This document shows positions 7,261-14,580 of a DNA stretch of 18,561 bases, piece by piece. This DNA comes from an uncultured Collinsella sp. (lineage in GTDB: Bacteria; Actinomycetota; Coriobacteriia; Coriobacteriales; Coriobacteriaceae), in the NCBI GenBank assembly GCA_905213265.1, contig CAJMHR010000043.1:1-18561 (forward strand), given 5' to 3'. The position numbers were made by a program, and so were the translations under genes. Numbering within the stretch: the first letter of the stretch is position 1; each line of letters begins with the position of its first letter. The notes under the pieces are model-generated. The model did not search any database, was not told where the DNA came from, and saw nothing but the letters and a program-made list of their open reading frames with translations.

Positions 7261-7387
7261 TTATCGGATTGTGGCGTTGAAGACCAAGAAACTTGAAATG
7301 GCGTGGGCTCTGGGTAGGTCTCCACGGGTACGCCGTCGGTGCTGTACTCGACCGCCCGGCAAGAAGGTTTTATAGCGTGTTTCCCCA

Positions 7388-7431
7388 GAGAGGTCCCTTT
7401 GTCCGGTAGTGGCGAGGGGAGCCTCTCTTTT
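7388..7431 (+). terminator. Candidate terminator of the RiPP operon
   Basis: GAGAGGTCCC (7388-7397) can pair with GGGAGCCTCTC (7417-7427), leaving one bulged G, and a TTTT run follows at 7428-7431. The loop is long (19 bases). It is the only reasonable terminator between the exporter stop and the transposase remnant. The rest of 7261-7460 holds no convincing gene and may include the degraded end of the insertion sequence. Confidence 0.35.
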
Positions 7432-7460
7432 GCTCACCTCTTGCGGCGGAGGGGGACACC

Positions 7461-7985
7461 ATGCGCCTATGCAGGACAAACTGCGCGTTCTTGTCGAATG
7501 ATGGGCTATGTGTAGAGATGATGGTCTCGGGTAGAGGCCGTGTCGCGCTCGGCTGCGATGAGCCAGGCAATTCAATCTTCATCCGGGAGGGCCTTGGCAA
7601 GACAAGCAGGGCGAAGACCTTGGCGACGTTCGGGAGCCGTGTGGCGCCCGGCTCCACGCTCATCCACGACATGGAGCCGGGCGCCACACGGCTCCCGTCA
7701 ACAATCTGTCACTGAAGAGCCAGCACTACAACGCGAAGCTGCTTAAGGGCGTTCCCGACGGCCAGAACCCGCTGGGGCCCGTGAACCGGATGCGCTACTT
7801 CATGCAGTGCTTCCTGAGGGCTCATCCCGGCTCCAACCGGGACGACATGCGGGGCTGTGGCTATGAGTCCGCCCGAGGACAAGCTTGAGAAGGTCGCGAT
7901 GGTGCTCGATCGGGCAATGCGATACCCGAAAACGCTCAGGTTCAGGCAGTTCTATGCAAGAAAGCCCAGTTCAGATGAGTTCGAC
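7461..7985 (+). pseudogene. Decayed IS1595-like transposase
   Basis: Three homologous segments in changing frames together resemble the C-terminal half of an ISXO2/IS1595-type transposase. Segment one (about 7509-7675) includes RVALGCDEPGN and APGSTLIHDME. Segment two is in another frame from 7697 and includes KSQHYNAKLLKGVPDGQNPL, then PVNRMRYFM and AHPGSNRDDMRG. Segment three is back in the first frame from 7857 and includes SPPEDKLEKVAMVLDRAM and PKTLRFRQFY. The first break coincides with a perfect inverted repeat. The second looks like a small deletion of the region expected between RDDMRG and VAMSPP. The N-terminal zinc-ribbon half is not recognisable, and I could not define the terminal repeats. 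It is inactive and marks past insertion between the peptide cluster and the ATPase pair. Confidence 0.75.
7631..7697. repeat. Perfect 26-bp inverted repeat inside the transposase remnant
   Basis: Bases 7631-7656 are exactly complementary to 7672-7697 around a 15-base spacer. The left arm still encodes the expected transposase residues (GSRVAPGST). The right arm replaces the residues expected after HDME and shifts the frame, so it is probably an inverted copy of the left arm made by template switching, not a terminal repeat. Confidence 0.85.
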
Positions 7986-7997
7986 GAGCAATATTTA

Positions 7998-8157
7998 TCA
8001 ACACAGTGCAAGGGGGGATTATATTTGTATTTCATCCGTGTTGAGCTTCACACGGTGCGCGACTCATCGCAAACTGGCGGGCGCAGCGGAAAGAAAACCG
8101 ACTGCAGACGAACGATCGATATCGGGAGCAAATAGCCACCGGATGCCTTTCGGTCTC
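7998..8157. other. Intergenic stretch between transposase remnant and nuclease-like gene
   Basis: From the end of recognisable transposase similarity to the stop of the minus-strand gene I see no coding region with family resemblance. An A/T-rich patch lies at about 7990-8035. No strong minus-strand terminator is visible; the short pairing near 8140-8155 is too weak to call. Confidence 0.4.
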
Positions 8158-8826
8158 CTACGCGTCGACCTCCGCGATTTCTTCTGCGTCTCGCCAAGTT
8201 GAAAGGAGCGATGTCGAAAACTCCTTTTCGGTTAGCGTCAAGACATCCTTCACGCAAAAACCTTTCAATTTGTCAGGAAGCCCAAAACGCGCTTTTTTCC
8301 TAATCGAGCTGGCAACCCGCTTCAACGCGGTCTTGTTCTTGTCCTCGTTGTATACCAAAACAAAGACGCAGTGCTCGCGAAACCATCTCGTCCTCTTTCC
8401 CCACAGGTCCGAGCAGATCAAAACGCTGTCCTTGCACTTCTCGATGAGGGCGTCCCTTTGGCCAAGATTGATACCAAGCTCTTCGTCATCCTTGGGATTG
8501 AGCCTCTTCCCCAGCGTCTCCTTCAGACTGCCGTTTTTAAATTCGACTAGATATAACGTTTCCCGATCGCAATACAGCGCATCGGCGGAGCGCGGGAGTT
8601 GCATCCACCTATTGACCTTCTTGCAGTAGCATTCTTTAACAGAGTCAAAATTGACAACAGGCAAATCGTCATCCACAAGAGAGACGCTCCCGTCTCTGGA
8701 TGTTTTGGAGATGGTCGACGTGCAGTCCCTTAGGATACAGGTCCTGCAACGGGAGCAACCATCGCTGCCATCTGGCACCACGGGAGAGTTCGGATGAGGG
8801 CAGGAGGCGCACAGGTCGCTACTCAA
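8158..8826 (-). CDS. Cys-rich protein with PD-(D/E)XK-like motif, partner of the ATPase
   Basis: A 222-residue protein I cannot place in a named family. Its N-terminus has six cysteines (6, 9, 24, 27, 30 and 35), including CASC and CSRCRTC, that could hold a zinc site or iron-sulfur cluster. Residues 82-97 read D-X12-E-X-K (D82, E95, K97) in a predicted strand-strand setting, LYLVEFKNG, which fits the active-site pattern of PD-(D/E)XK nucleases. A hydrophobic strand, HCVFVLVYN, follows at 152-160. I chose the TTG at 8826 because GGAGGAG lies seven bases before it on this strand; a TTG at 8856 has no comparable site. The start overlaps the ATPase stop by eight bases, so the two proteins are translationally coupled and probably act together. 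The nuclease role is a hypothesis. Confidence 0.65.
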   Translation of the reverse strand: MSSDLCASCPHPNSPVVPDGSDGCSRCRTCILRDCTSTISKTSRDGSVSLVDDDLPVVNFDSVKECYCKKVNRWMQLPRSADALYCDRETLYLVEFKNGSLKETLGKRLNPKDDEELGINLGQRDALIEKCKDSVLICSDLWGKRTRWFREHCVFVLVYNEDKNKTALKRVASSIRKKARFGLPDKLKGFCVKDVLTLTEKEFSTSLLSTWRDAEEIAEVDA

Positions 8827-10117
8827 GGCCGTACTCCTCCCTCTCAAGCGTATCAAAAGGAGCCGCCAGCTTCTCGTAGGCGACCTCAGTCGAGCCGGTT
8901 ATTTCGGCAAAGCGAGAGCGTCCATCAGCGCAGGTCTCCGCAAGATAATATGAGCACAATCCATCAACAGCGTGCTTCTTAGAATACACTTCGATCGCAT
9001 TCAAGAAATATGGACTATGGGTGCTCATTAAGACGTGCATCCCGAGCTCTTTCTGGAGCAGCACGATTATCTCGGCGAAGGCCAGCTGCCATGCAGGATG
9101 AAGATGAATCTCGGGTTCATCGAGGATAATAGTCCCTCCGGCATCTAGCGCGCCGGACTTCAAGAGCACCTTCATGATGGCGAACGTCTTCAAGCCAGCA
9201 GAAAGGTTCCCAGGCTCCAACCCCCGAGCGAAGCCCTCTTCGAGATACGTAAGGTGACCGCGACTTTCGCTCCTCTCGAAATACCCCGGACATAAGGAGG
9301 AGACCTTGTCCATGAGAACCTTCAGGTGCCGCTCCTTCGCGATCTCGTCGAACAGCGAGGACTCGCTGTCATCGTTACGGATGGTCGCCTGAATCAAATC
9401 TTGCCGCAGCTCCTCCTGGTGTCCAAGGAGGGGCCTGAACCGAAAAGCGGGGCCGTAGGGCCCTCCGAGAGAATCGATCAGGAACGGGTCGTCCAGATAA
9501 TGCGCCCTGAATCGCAAAACCCTCCTATCGTGCACCTCCGCCACCTCGTCACCTGCAACCGAGAAAACCGTAGATGCGTCCTTTATCTGGAGTTCGACCT
9601 TCCCGGGCTCTTCGCCGAAAACCGAATTGATCTGGCCGTTGAACTCGCTTTGGAACCTGTTTGTCGCAATCGCACGAAATACCTCATCATCGGAGATATC
9701 CATGATCTCGATAATCTGATCGGCAACTCCTGCTACGCCATTCGTGAAATCGGATTCGATCTCACGGGAGATCTCCTCCCCGTAATACTCCTTTATCTCA
9801 TCAATAAGCTCGTCCCTCGTGCACTCGCCCGAAAAAACCCTGTCGATGAAACCATTCATTCTTCCAGCAGTTCGCCTGTGGCGAGACGTGGAGTCGAGAG
9901 GGCCTCCCACATATGCCTTCCTGATGGCGCGTTCAACACTATTGCGCCTCATGCGGTCGATTTTGTTCTCCGAATCGGACATGCTGTTGAAGGCCGCATA
10001 AAGCGCTTTTCCAACCGTGCTTTTCCCCGTCCCGTTCTCCCCGGCGATCACGGCAATGCCATTAATCTCGATATCGGCCTCAGCGACCCTGCCGATGTTT
10101 TTCACCTTGATTTTCAA
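8819..10117 (-). CDS. AAA15/OLD-like family ATPase
   Basis: A 432-residue ABC-class ATPase of the AAA15/AAA21 (OLD-like, SMC-related) type. It opens MKIKVKNIGRVAEADIEI, followed by Walker A GENGTGKST (26-34). A roughly 270-residue middle region, mostly charged and helical, separates this from the signature-like LSAGLK (305-310), Walker B TIILDEPEIHLHP (329-341) and the histidine-switch motif STHSPYF (365-371). There is no C-terminal TOPRIM domain, unlike full OLD/GajA proteins, so any nuclease activity would have to come from the coupled downstream protein. The start codon is TTG at 10117, directly after an in-frame stop, with only a weak ribosome-binding site. Comparable ATPase-plus-effector pairs (Septu, PARIS, RloA/RloB) act in phage defence; which, if any, this belongs to is unclear. 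Confidence 0.85.
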   Translation of the reverse strand: MKIKVKNIGRVAEADIEINGIAVIAGENGTGKSTVGKALYAAFNSMSDSENKIDRMRRNSVERAIRKAYVGGPLDSTSRHRRTAGRMNGFIDRVFSGECTRDELIDEIKEYYGEEISREIESDFTNGVAGVADQIIEIMDISDDEVFRAIATNRFQSEFNGQINSVFGEEPGKVELQIKDASTVFSVAGDEVAEVHDRRVLRFRAHYLDDPFLIDSLGGPYGPAFRFRPLLGHQEELRQDLIQATIRNDDSESSLFDEIAKERHLKVLMDKVSSLCPGYFERSESRGHLTYLEEGFARGLEPGNLSAGLKTFAIMKVLLKSGALDAGGTIILDEPEIHLHPAWQLAFAEIIVLLQKELGMHVLMSTHSPYFLNAIEVYSKKHAVDGLCSYYLAETCADGRSRFAEITGSTEVAYEKLAAPFDTLEREEYGLE

Positions 10118-10411
10118 TGCATATCACCAGCTCTAAACTCGCGAGACTCAATAGCTCGATTATCGCACAGGGAGATCGACTTCTCGAGGACTCCCTAAAT
10201 GGAACGCGCGGGGAGGACATGGCTCGCCGCCGTCCGCTTTGCGTTCGCGCGGGGAAGGGTGACGACCAGGGGCCTCTCCGGGCTCATCAAGAGGAGCGCC
10301 GGATCCTCCTCGTCCATTTGAACTGTATTGTATCCCAGGACACTTGACTTAGAGGAATGGCGTTGAGCGGCGATAATCGTTTCAGCGCCAAAAAGAAAGG
10401 AGTGTTCAGTC
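10118..10411. other. Region upstream of the ATPase pair; possible IS3 left end
   Basis: On the minus strand GATAAT (10159-10164) could be the -10 element for the ATPase pair, but no good -35 is seen. A 40-codon minus frame (10195-10317) has no ribosome-binding site and no recognisable similarity. TGAACTGTATTG from 10319 has the look of an IS3-family terminal repeat and leads into the OrfA remnant; this is a weak call because no matching right end was found. Confidence 0.3.
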
Positions 10412-10723
10412 ATGGCAGATAGGCTCTCCTGCACAGCGGGGCACCGCACCGAGGCCGCAGACTTAGCCGTCGCGTCGGGGAAGCCCATCGCCCAAGTTGC
10501 CGCCGACCTCGGCATCAATGAGAAGATCCTGGGAAGATGGGTGACGGTCAGAAAGAAGGAACTGGCCAACCACCCGGTCGCGGCGGCCGCGGCCAAGACC
10601 GAGACCGCCGAGATGAGGGCCGCCCGCAAGTGCATGCGCGAGCTCGAGCTCGAGAACGAGTTCCTAAAAAGCCCCGACCTCACATTGGAGGCCGGGGCCA
10701 GTAGATTTTTGGGACATGTCTAG
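10412..10723 (+). pseudogene. Truncated IS3-family OrfA (helix-turn-helix transposase subunit)
   Basis: The first 85 residues match IS3-type OrfA: a helix-turn-helix segment containing GKPIAQVAADLGINEKILGRWV, then a leucine-zipper-like stretch ending RELELENEFLK. In intact elements the next residues are typically KKA-A-FFA, followed by the orfB frame. Here the sequence diverges at the AAAAA run (10666-10670) into a GC-rich hairpin and stops at 10723. No orfB integrase core is present in any frame before galE. A fair ribosome-binding site, AAAGAAAGGAG, precedes the ATG. It is a dead remnant marking the right edge of the accessory block. Confidence 0.7.
10671..10710 (+). terminator. Terminator-like hairpin within the OrfA remnant
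   Basis: GCCCCGACCTC (10671-10681) pairs with GAGGCCGGGGC (10688-10698) with one A-C mismatch and a six-base loop. TTTTT follows at 10706-10710. It begins exactly where OrfA similarity ends, so it may belong to the sequence that replaced the rest of the element. Confidence 0.4.
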
Positions 10724-10764
10724 AAATCTACCCATGCAGGAAGCGGCATGTGCCGAGCATGTCG

Positions 10765-10802
10765 CGTGCTAGGTTTTGAGGCATGCCACAAAACCTAGCA
10801 CG
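10765..10802 (-). terminator. Inverted repeat, likely terminator of galE
   Basis: Perfect 14-bp arms at 10765-10778 and 10789-10802 flank a ten-base loop that itself contains GGCATGCC. It lies ten bases beyond the galE stop. The TTTTG within the stem is not followed by a long U tract, so termination efficiency is uncertain. Confidence 0.5.
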
Positions 10803-10811
10803 GGGGAGTGG

Positions 10812-11873
10812 CTACTCGGCGTCGGCGAAGCCGTTGGGGTTATGGCTCTGCCAATTCCAGCTGTCGCGGCACATGTCTGCGATGTCGTACTGGGCCTTCC
10901 AGCCCATCATGCGCTCGGCCTTGGAGGCATCGCACCAGTTGGCGGCGATGTCGCCGGCGCGGCGCTCACGGATCACGTAGGGCAGCTCCTTGCCGCAGGC
11001 CTTGGAGAAGGCGGCGACGACCTCGAGTACCGAGGTGCCGGTGCCGGTGCCCAGGTTAAAGATCTCGACGCCGGTCTTGCCGTTCATCCAGTTGAGGGCG
11101 GCAACGTGACCAGATGCCAGGTCGCACACGTGGATGTAGTCGCGCACGCCGGTGCCGTCGGGGGTGGGGTAGTCGTTGCCAAAGACCTGAACGGCCTCGA
11201 GCTTACCGACGGCGACCTGGGCGACGTAGGGCACCAGGTTGTTGGGGATGCCCTTGGGGTCCTCGCCGATCAGGCCCGACGGATGGGCACCGATGGGATT
11301 GAAGTAACGGAGCAGCACGACGTCCCACTCGGGGTCGGCGGTGTGGACGTCCATGAGGATCTGCTCAATCATCCACTTGGTCCAACCATAGGGGTTGGTC
11401 GCGGGCTTCTTGGGGTCCTCTTCGGTGACGGGCGGGTTGTCCGGATCGCCGTAGACGGTCGAGGAGCTCGAGAAGATGATGGACTTGCAGCCATGGTTGC
11501 GCATGACGTCGATGAGCACCAGGGTGTTCTCGATGTTGTTGTGGTAGTACTCGACGGGCTTGCTCACCGACTCGCCGACGGCCTTAAAGCCGGCGAAGTG
11601 GATGACGCGGTCGATCTGATGGGTGTCGAAGATCTTGTTCATGGCCTCGCGGTCGAGCACGTTGGCCTCGTAGAAGGTGAGGTTCTTGGCAGCCTCTTCG
11701 CCCACGATGGTCTTGACGCGGTCGACGGCGACGGCGCTGGAGTTGGAGAGGTCATCGACGATGACGACCTGGTAGCCGCCCTCGAGCAGCTGAACGACGG
11801 TGTGCGAGCCGATAAAACCGGCGCCACCGGTTACGAGGACGCAGGTGTCTTTGGGGTCGAGTGCTTTGGACAT
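10812..11873 (-). CDS. galE: UDP-glucose 4-epimerase
   Basis: A 353-residue short-chain dehydrogenase-type epimerase that interconverts UDP-glucose and UDP-galactose in the Leloir pathway. It supplies UDP-galactose for surface polysaccharides and allows galactose use. The NAD-binding motif GGAGFIGSH is at 16-24, FAGFKAVGES at 93-102, the catalytic serine region SSSSTVYG at 135-142 (probably S137), and Y162/K166 in YGWTK. RYFNPIGAHPSG, VRDYIHVCDLA and FNLGTGTGTSVLEV follow in family order. The length is close to the usual 330-340 with a short N-terminal extension. The ATG is preceded by TAGGAG with proper spacing. It is transcribed alone, divergently from the secreted hydrolase gene, and is the first clearly core gene to the right of the accessory block. 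Confidence 0.97.
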   Translation of the reverse strand: MSKALDPKDTCVLVTGGAGFIGSHTVVQLLEGGYQVVIVDDLSNSSAVAVDRVKTIVGEEAAKNLTFYEANVLDREAMNKIFDTHQIDRVIHFAGFKAVGESVSKPVEYYHNNIENTLVLIDVMRNHGCKSIIFSSSSTVYGDPDNPPVTEEDPKKPATNPYGWTKWMIEQILMDVHTADPEWDVVLLRYFNPIGAHPSGLIGEDPKGIPNNLVPYVAQVAVGKLEAVQVFGNDYPTPDGTGVRDYIHVCDLASGHVAALNWMNGKTGVEIFNLGTGTGTSVLEVVAAFSKACGKELPYVIRERRAGDIAANWCDASKAERMMGWKAQYDIADMCRDSWNWQSHNPNGFADAE

Positions 11874-12068
11874 GTAGTCTCCTATCGAATCAGGAACACT
11901 TCTTCAGGGGAGTATAGCGCAGGCAGGGGCACCCAAAAGGTGCAGGGCAGGAAAAGCAGATGAACATGCTAACGTACTCATTGAAATGTTTGGCGTGGGC
12001 GTAACCTTGACTTTGACGTTTGCATACGAGCCGCCGACCATACGGTTTGCTGCCGTTCGTGGAAATCG

Positions 12069-12096
12069 TTGGGATGCGCCGGATGTACGCTAATAT
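12069..12096 (+). promoter_or_regulatory. Candidate promoter of the secreted hydrolase gene
   Basis: TTGGGA (12069-12074), a 16-base spacer and TAATAT (12091-12096) lie 45 bases before the start codon. The downstream leader is AT-rich and ends in CGGAG, the ribosome-binding site. The rest of the 267-base divergent gap to galE shows no further feature I can support. Confidence 0.4.
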
Positions 12097-12140
12097 GTAT
12101 AAGTTGAGCGACATATAAATAAACATGTAACGGAGTAGAT

Positions 12141-13346
12141 ATGTCACCAAACAGCGATTCCATCCTTTCCCAGGAGCTTTCGCGTCGCACTGCCCTCAAG
12201 GCCCTGTTCGGCGCAGCTTCTGCAGCCGTTCTTTTTGGTCTGCCCGCTCGCGCCCATGCTGCGGAGGCCACCAAGGAAACCACCGACAAGCTCAATGCGG
12301 CCCAGGCTCAGCTTGACGAGGTCCAGGCCCAGCTCGACAGCATCGCAAATGAATACGCGGCGCTGGCCAACAAGAACGCCCAGACCCTCAACGATATCGA
12401 GGGCGTACAGGGCCAGATTGACAGCACGCAGGCGCAGATTGACGAAAAGAAGGCCGAGCTCAAAAAGAAGCGCGGCGATCTTTCCGATCGCGTTTCCGCC
12501 AGCTATAAGTCGGGCGGCACCAACATCCTGTCGCTGCTGCTCGCCTCGGGCTCGTTTGAGGAGCTCGTCGCCAATGCGCACTATGTTGAGAAGATCAACA
12601 AGAGCGACCGCGACGCCATCGAGGACATTCAGACCATCCAGGAAGAGCTCGATGCGCAAAAGACCGAGCTTGAGTCGCAGAAGGCCGACTTGGAGAAGCT
12701 CAAGGATCAGCAGACTGCCCAGATGCAGGACATGCAGGCCAAGCAGCAAGAAGTCCAGACCGTGCTGAACGGTCTTTCCGACGACGTCAAGGAACTCATG
12801 GCTCAGCGCGATTCCGAGATCCTCGCTGCCGCCCAGGCTGAGGAGGCCGCTAGGAAGGCGGCTGCGGCAGCCGCGGCCTCTGCGAACACGGGCTCTTCTT
12901 CGGGTGGCTCGAGCTCGGGTGGCGGCTCGTATGCCGGCGGCACCCCGCAACAGACGGGCGGTTCGGGCAAGCAGCAGGCCGTCGTCAATGCGTGCTACTC
13001 GACGCCTTCTCCCGGCCAGGGCTGGTGTGCTGCCTGGGTTACCAACGTCTTCCGCAATGCCGGCGTGGGCTATTTTGGCGGCAACGCGTGTGACATGTTC
13101 AACGCCTGGTGCTATAGCTCCGACCGCTCGGCGCTGCAGGTGGGCATGATCGTGGCCGATTCCTCGCACAGCGGCACGGGTGCTCCGGGCCTTATCTACG
13201 GTCATGTGGGTATCTACGTTGGCGGCGGCATCGTTATGAGCAACGAGGGTGCCATTACGTCTAAGTCGCTTGATTCGTTCATCAGCTTTTATGGTACTGG
13301 CTCTGGCGTGCGTTGGGGCTGGCTTGGCGGTATTGCGCTGTCGTAA
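12141..13346 (+). CDS. Tat-type secreted coiled-coil CHAP-like peptidoglycan hydrolase
   Basis: A 401-residue exported protein. The N-terminus has a twin-arginine motif SRRTALK (14-20), a hydrophobic core (21-36) and a cleavage-like AHA-A (38-41). Residues 44 to about 235 form a long Ala/Gln/Glu-rich coiled coil like those of PcsB and CwlO-type proteins, where this region controls the enzyme. A Ser/Gly-rich linker (249-276) leads to a C-terminal cysteine-hydrolase domain with the putative nucleophile C296 in GWCAAWV and H355 in GHVGIYVGGG, fitting a CHAP or NlpC/P60 fold. Likely role: cleaving peptide bonds in peptidoglycan during growth or daughter-cell separation. The ATG at 12141 follows CGGAG. 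It is monocistronic, with two terminators downstream. Whether it is CHAP or NlpC/P60 is not settled by eye. Confidence 0.88.
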   Translation: MSPNSDSILSQELSRRTALKALFGAASAAVLFGLPARAHAAEATKETTDKLNAAQAQLDEVQAQLDSIANEYAALANKNAQTLNDIEGVQGQIDSTQAQIDEKKAELKKKRGDLSDRVSASYKSGGTNILSLLLASGSFEELVANAHYVEKINKSDRDAIEDIQTIQEELDAQKTELESQKADLEKLKDQQTAQMQDMQAKQQEVQTVLNGLSDDVKELMAQRDSEILAAAQAEEAARKAAAAAAASANTGSSSGGSSSGGGSYAGGTPQQTGGSGKQQAVVNACYSTPSPGQGWCAAWVTNVFRNAGVGYFGGNACDMFNAWCYSSDRSALQVGMIVADSSHSGTGAPGLIYGHVGIYVGGGIVMSNEGAITSKSLDSFISFYGTGSGVRWGWLGGIALS

Positions 13347-13354
13347 AGCCGACT

Positions 13355-13490
13355 GGGCCGCGTGCCCGCCCGCAATATATTTGATTGCCTGCTCGGGCAG
13401 TCCTGCGCAAGACGAAGGCCACATTAAGTGGCCTTCTTTGCGTGCGGAACTCGCGATCAATCAAATATATTGCGGGCGGGCACGCGGCCC
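13355..13490. repeat. 136-bp palindromic element with 33-bp perfect inverted repeats
   Basis: Bases 13355-13387 are exactly complementary to 13458-13490, separated by 70 bases that contain a smaller terminator hairpin. The arms join a very GC-rich half to the A/T-rich AATATATTTGATTG. No obvious target duplication flanks it. It may be a MITE-like element, a segment duplicated in inverse, or an unusually elaborate terminator for the convergent genes. Confidence 0.85.
13414..13439 (+). terminator. Intrinsic terminator of the secreted hydrolase gene
   Basis: GAAGGCCAC (13414-13422) pairs perfectly with GTGGCCTTC (13428-13436) over a five-base loop and is followed by TTT. It sits in the centre of the 136-bp palindromic element. 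Confidence 0.75.
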
Positions 13491-13542
13491 TCTCGGGTTC
13501 GGGGCGCGACACACCGGACTGGGTTATCTGAATAAATATGGT

Positions 13543-13567
13543 GAAGGCCCCTTTCGGGGCCTTCTTT
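13543..13567. terminator. Bidirectional terminator between the hydrolase gene and murB
   Basis: GAAGGCCCC (13543-13551) pairs with GGGGCCTTC (13556-13564) over TTTC, followed on the plus strand by TTTGTT. The murB stop codon begins at 13571 on the opposite strand, so the hairpin probably serves both convergent transcripts. Confidence 0.75.
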
Positions 13568-13568
13568 G

Positions 13569-14531
13569 TTAGAGGAATTCGCCTACTCGGTGGACTTCGG
13601 GTTCTAGGTCTACGTCGAATTGGTCTTTGACGGTTGTTTGGATGTGGCGGATGAGTTCGTCGACATCGGCGGCGGTGGCGTGGTCGGCGTTGACGATGAA
13701 GCCGCAGTGCTTTTCGCTCACCTGCGCGCCGCCGATGGCGTGTCCTCGCAGGCCGGCGTCCATGATGAGCTTGCCGGCAAAGTAGCCCTCGGGGCGCTTG
13801 AAGGTGGAGCCGGCGCTCGGCATGTCGAGCGGCTGCTTGTCCTCGCGGCGTTGGCGGTAGTCGTCCATGTCGGCCTTGATCATCGCGGCGTTGCCCGGGG
13901 CGAGATTGAAGGTGGCCGAGAGCACGATGAAGCCGTCGTCGGCAATGCGGCTCTTGCGATAGTCCAGGTTGAGCTCGTCGACATCGAACTCGATAATGCT
14001 GCCGCTACCGCGGGTGCCGTCGTCGAGCATGCGGGCGGGCTTGTAGACGCGCACGGACTCCAGCACATCGGCCATGCAAGCGCCGTATGCTCCGGCGTTC
14101 ATGTAGCAGGCACCGCCGACCGATCCGGGAATGCCCGAGATGGGCTCCATGCCGGTAAGGCCGGCCTCGGCTGCCGCGGCTGCGACATCGGAAAGCAAGG
14201 CGCCGGCTGCCGCCGTGACGTGCGTGCCGTCGACCGTAATGTCGGAGAGGCCCTCGCCCAGCGCTACGACGACGCCGCGGATGCCCTTGTCGCCGACGAG
14301 CAAGTCGGAGCCGTTGCCCACGATGGTGAGTGGTAGATTGCAGCGATAGCAGGTATCGAGCGTGGCGACGAGGCCCTGCTCAGTATCGGGCGTGACAAAG
14401 ACGTCGGCCGGACCGCCGATCTTAAACGTGGTGTGCTCGCGCATGGGCTCGCTCATCAGCACGTTGTCCTCGCCGGCAACGCCAGCGAGCGCGCACAGCA
14501 GGTCCTCGTTAAAAAAATCGTTCTCGTGCAT
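13569..14531 (-). CDS. murB: UDP-N-acetylenolpyruvoylglucosamine reductase
   Basis: A 320-residue FAD enzyme that reduces UDP-GlcNAc-enolpyruvate to UDP-N-acetylmuramate in the cytoplasmic stage of peptidoglycan synthesis. Family motifs appear in order: TFKIGGPAD (35-43), IVGNGSDLLVGD (70-81), SGIPGSVGGACYMNAGAYG (132-150), YRKSRI (191-196), the catalytic serine region SAGSTFKRPEG (239-249), SEKHCGFIVN (272-281) and the terminal glutamate in EPEVH (310-314). The frame is open to 14630, but I chose the ATG at 14531 because a TATATT -10 element lies just upstream, inside the longer version, and GGCGG precedes this ATG. It is convergent with the secreted hydrolase and divergent from the LacI regulator. 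Confidence 0.95.
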   Translation of the reverse strand: MHENDFFNEDLLCALAGVAGEDNVLMSEPMREHTTFKIGGPADVFVTPDTEQGLVATLDTCYRCNLPLTIVGNGSDLLVGDKGIRGVVVALGEGLSDITVDGTHVTAAAGALLSDVAAAAAEAGLTGMEPISGIPGSVGGACYMNAGAYGACMADVLESVRVYKPARMLDDGTRGSGSIIEFDVDELNLDYRKSRIADDGFIVLSATFNLAPGNAAMIKADMDDYRQRREDKQPLDMPSAGSTFKRPEGYFAGKLIMDAGLRGHAIGGAQVSEKHCGFIVNADHATAADVDELIRHIQTTVKDQFDVDLEPEVHRVGEFL

Positions 14532-14574
14532 ACGGATATCCGCCTTTTGGTGGTCGTTGTCATCAATCGATTGC

Positions 14575-14580
14575 AATATA
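14575..14580 (-). promoter_or_regulatory. Candidate -10 element of murB
   Basis: TATATT on the minus strand, 43 bases before the chosen murB start. No good -35 hexamer is seen at 17 bases. It mainly supports the shorter murB start. Confidence 0.35.

Noticed and set aside
7631..7697. Intrinsic terminator or IS terminal repeats
   Set aside because: No U tract follows, and the left arm encodes internal transposase residues, so it is not an element end.
9326..10198. Long plus-strand open frame opposite the ATPase gene
   Set aside because: It is antisense to a gene with clear Walker motifs and has no recognisable domain.
10195..10317. 40-codon minus-strand frame upstream of the ATPase gene, possible antitoxin
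   Set aside because: No ribosome-binding site and no recognisable similarity; it falls in DNA that may be transposon debris.
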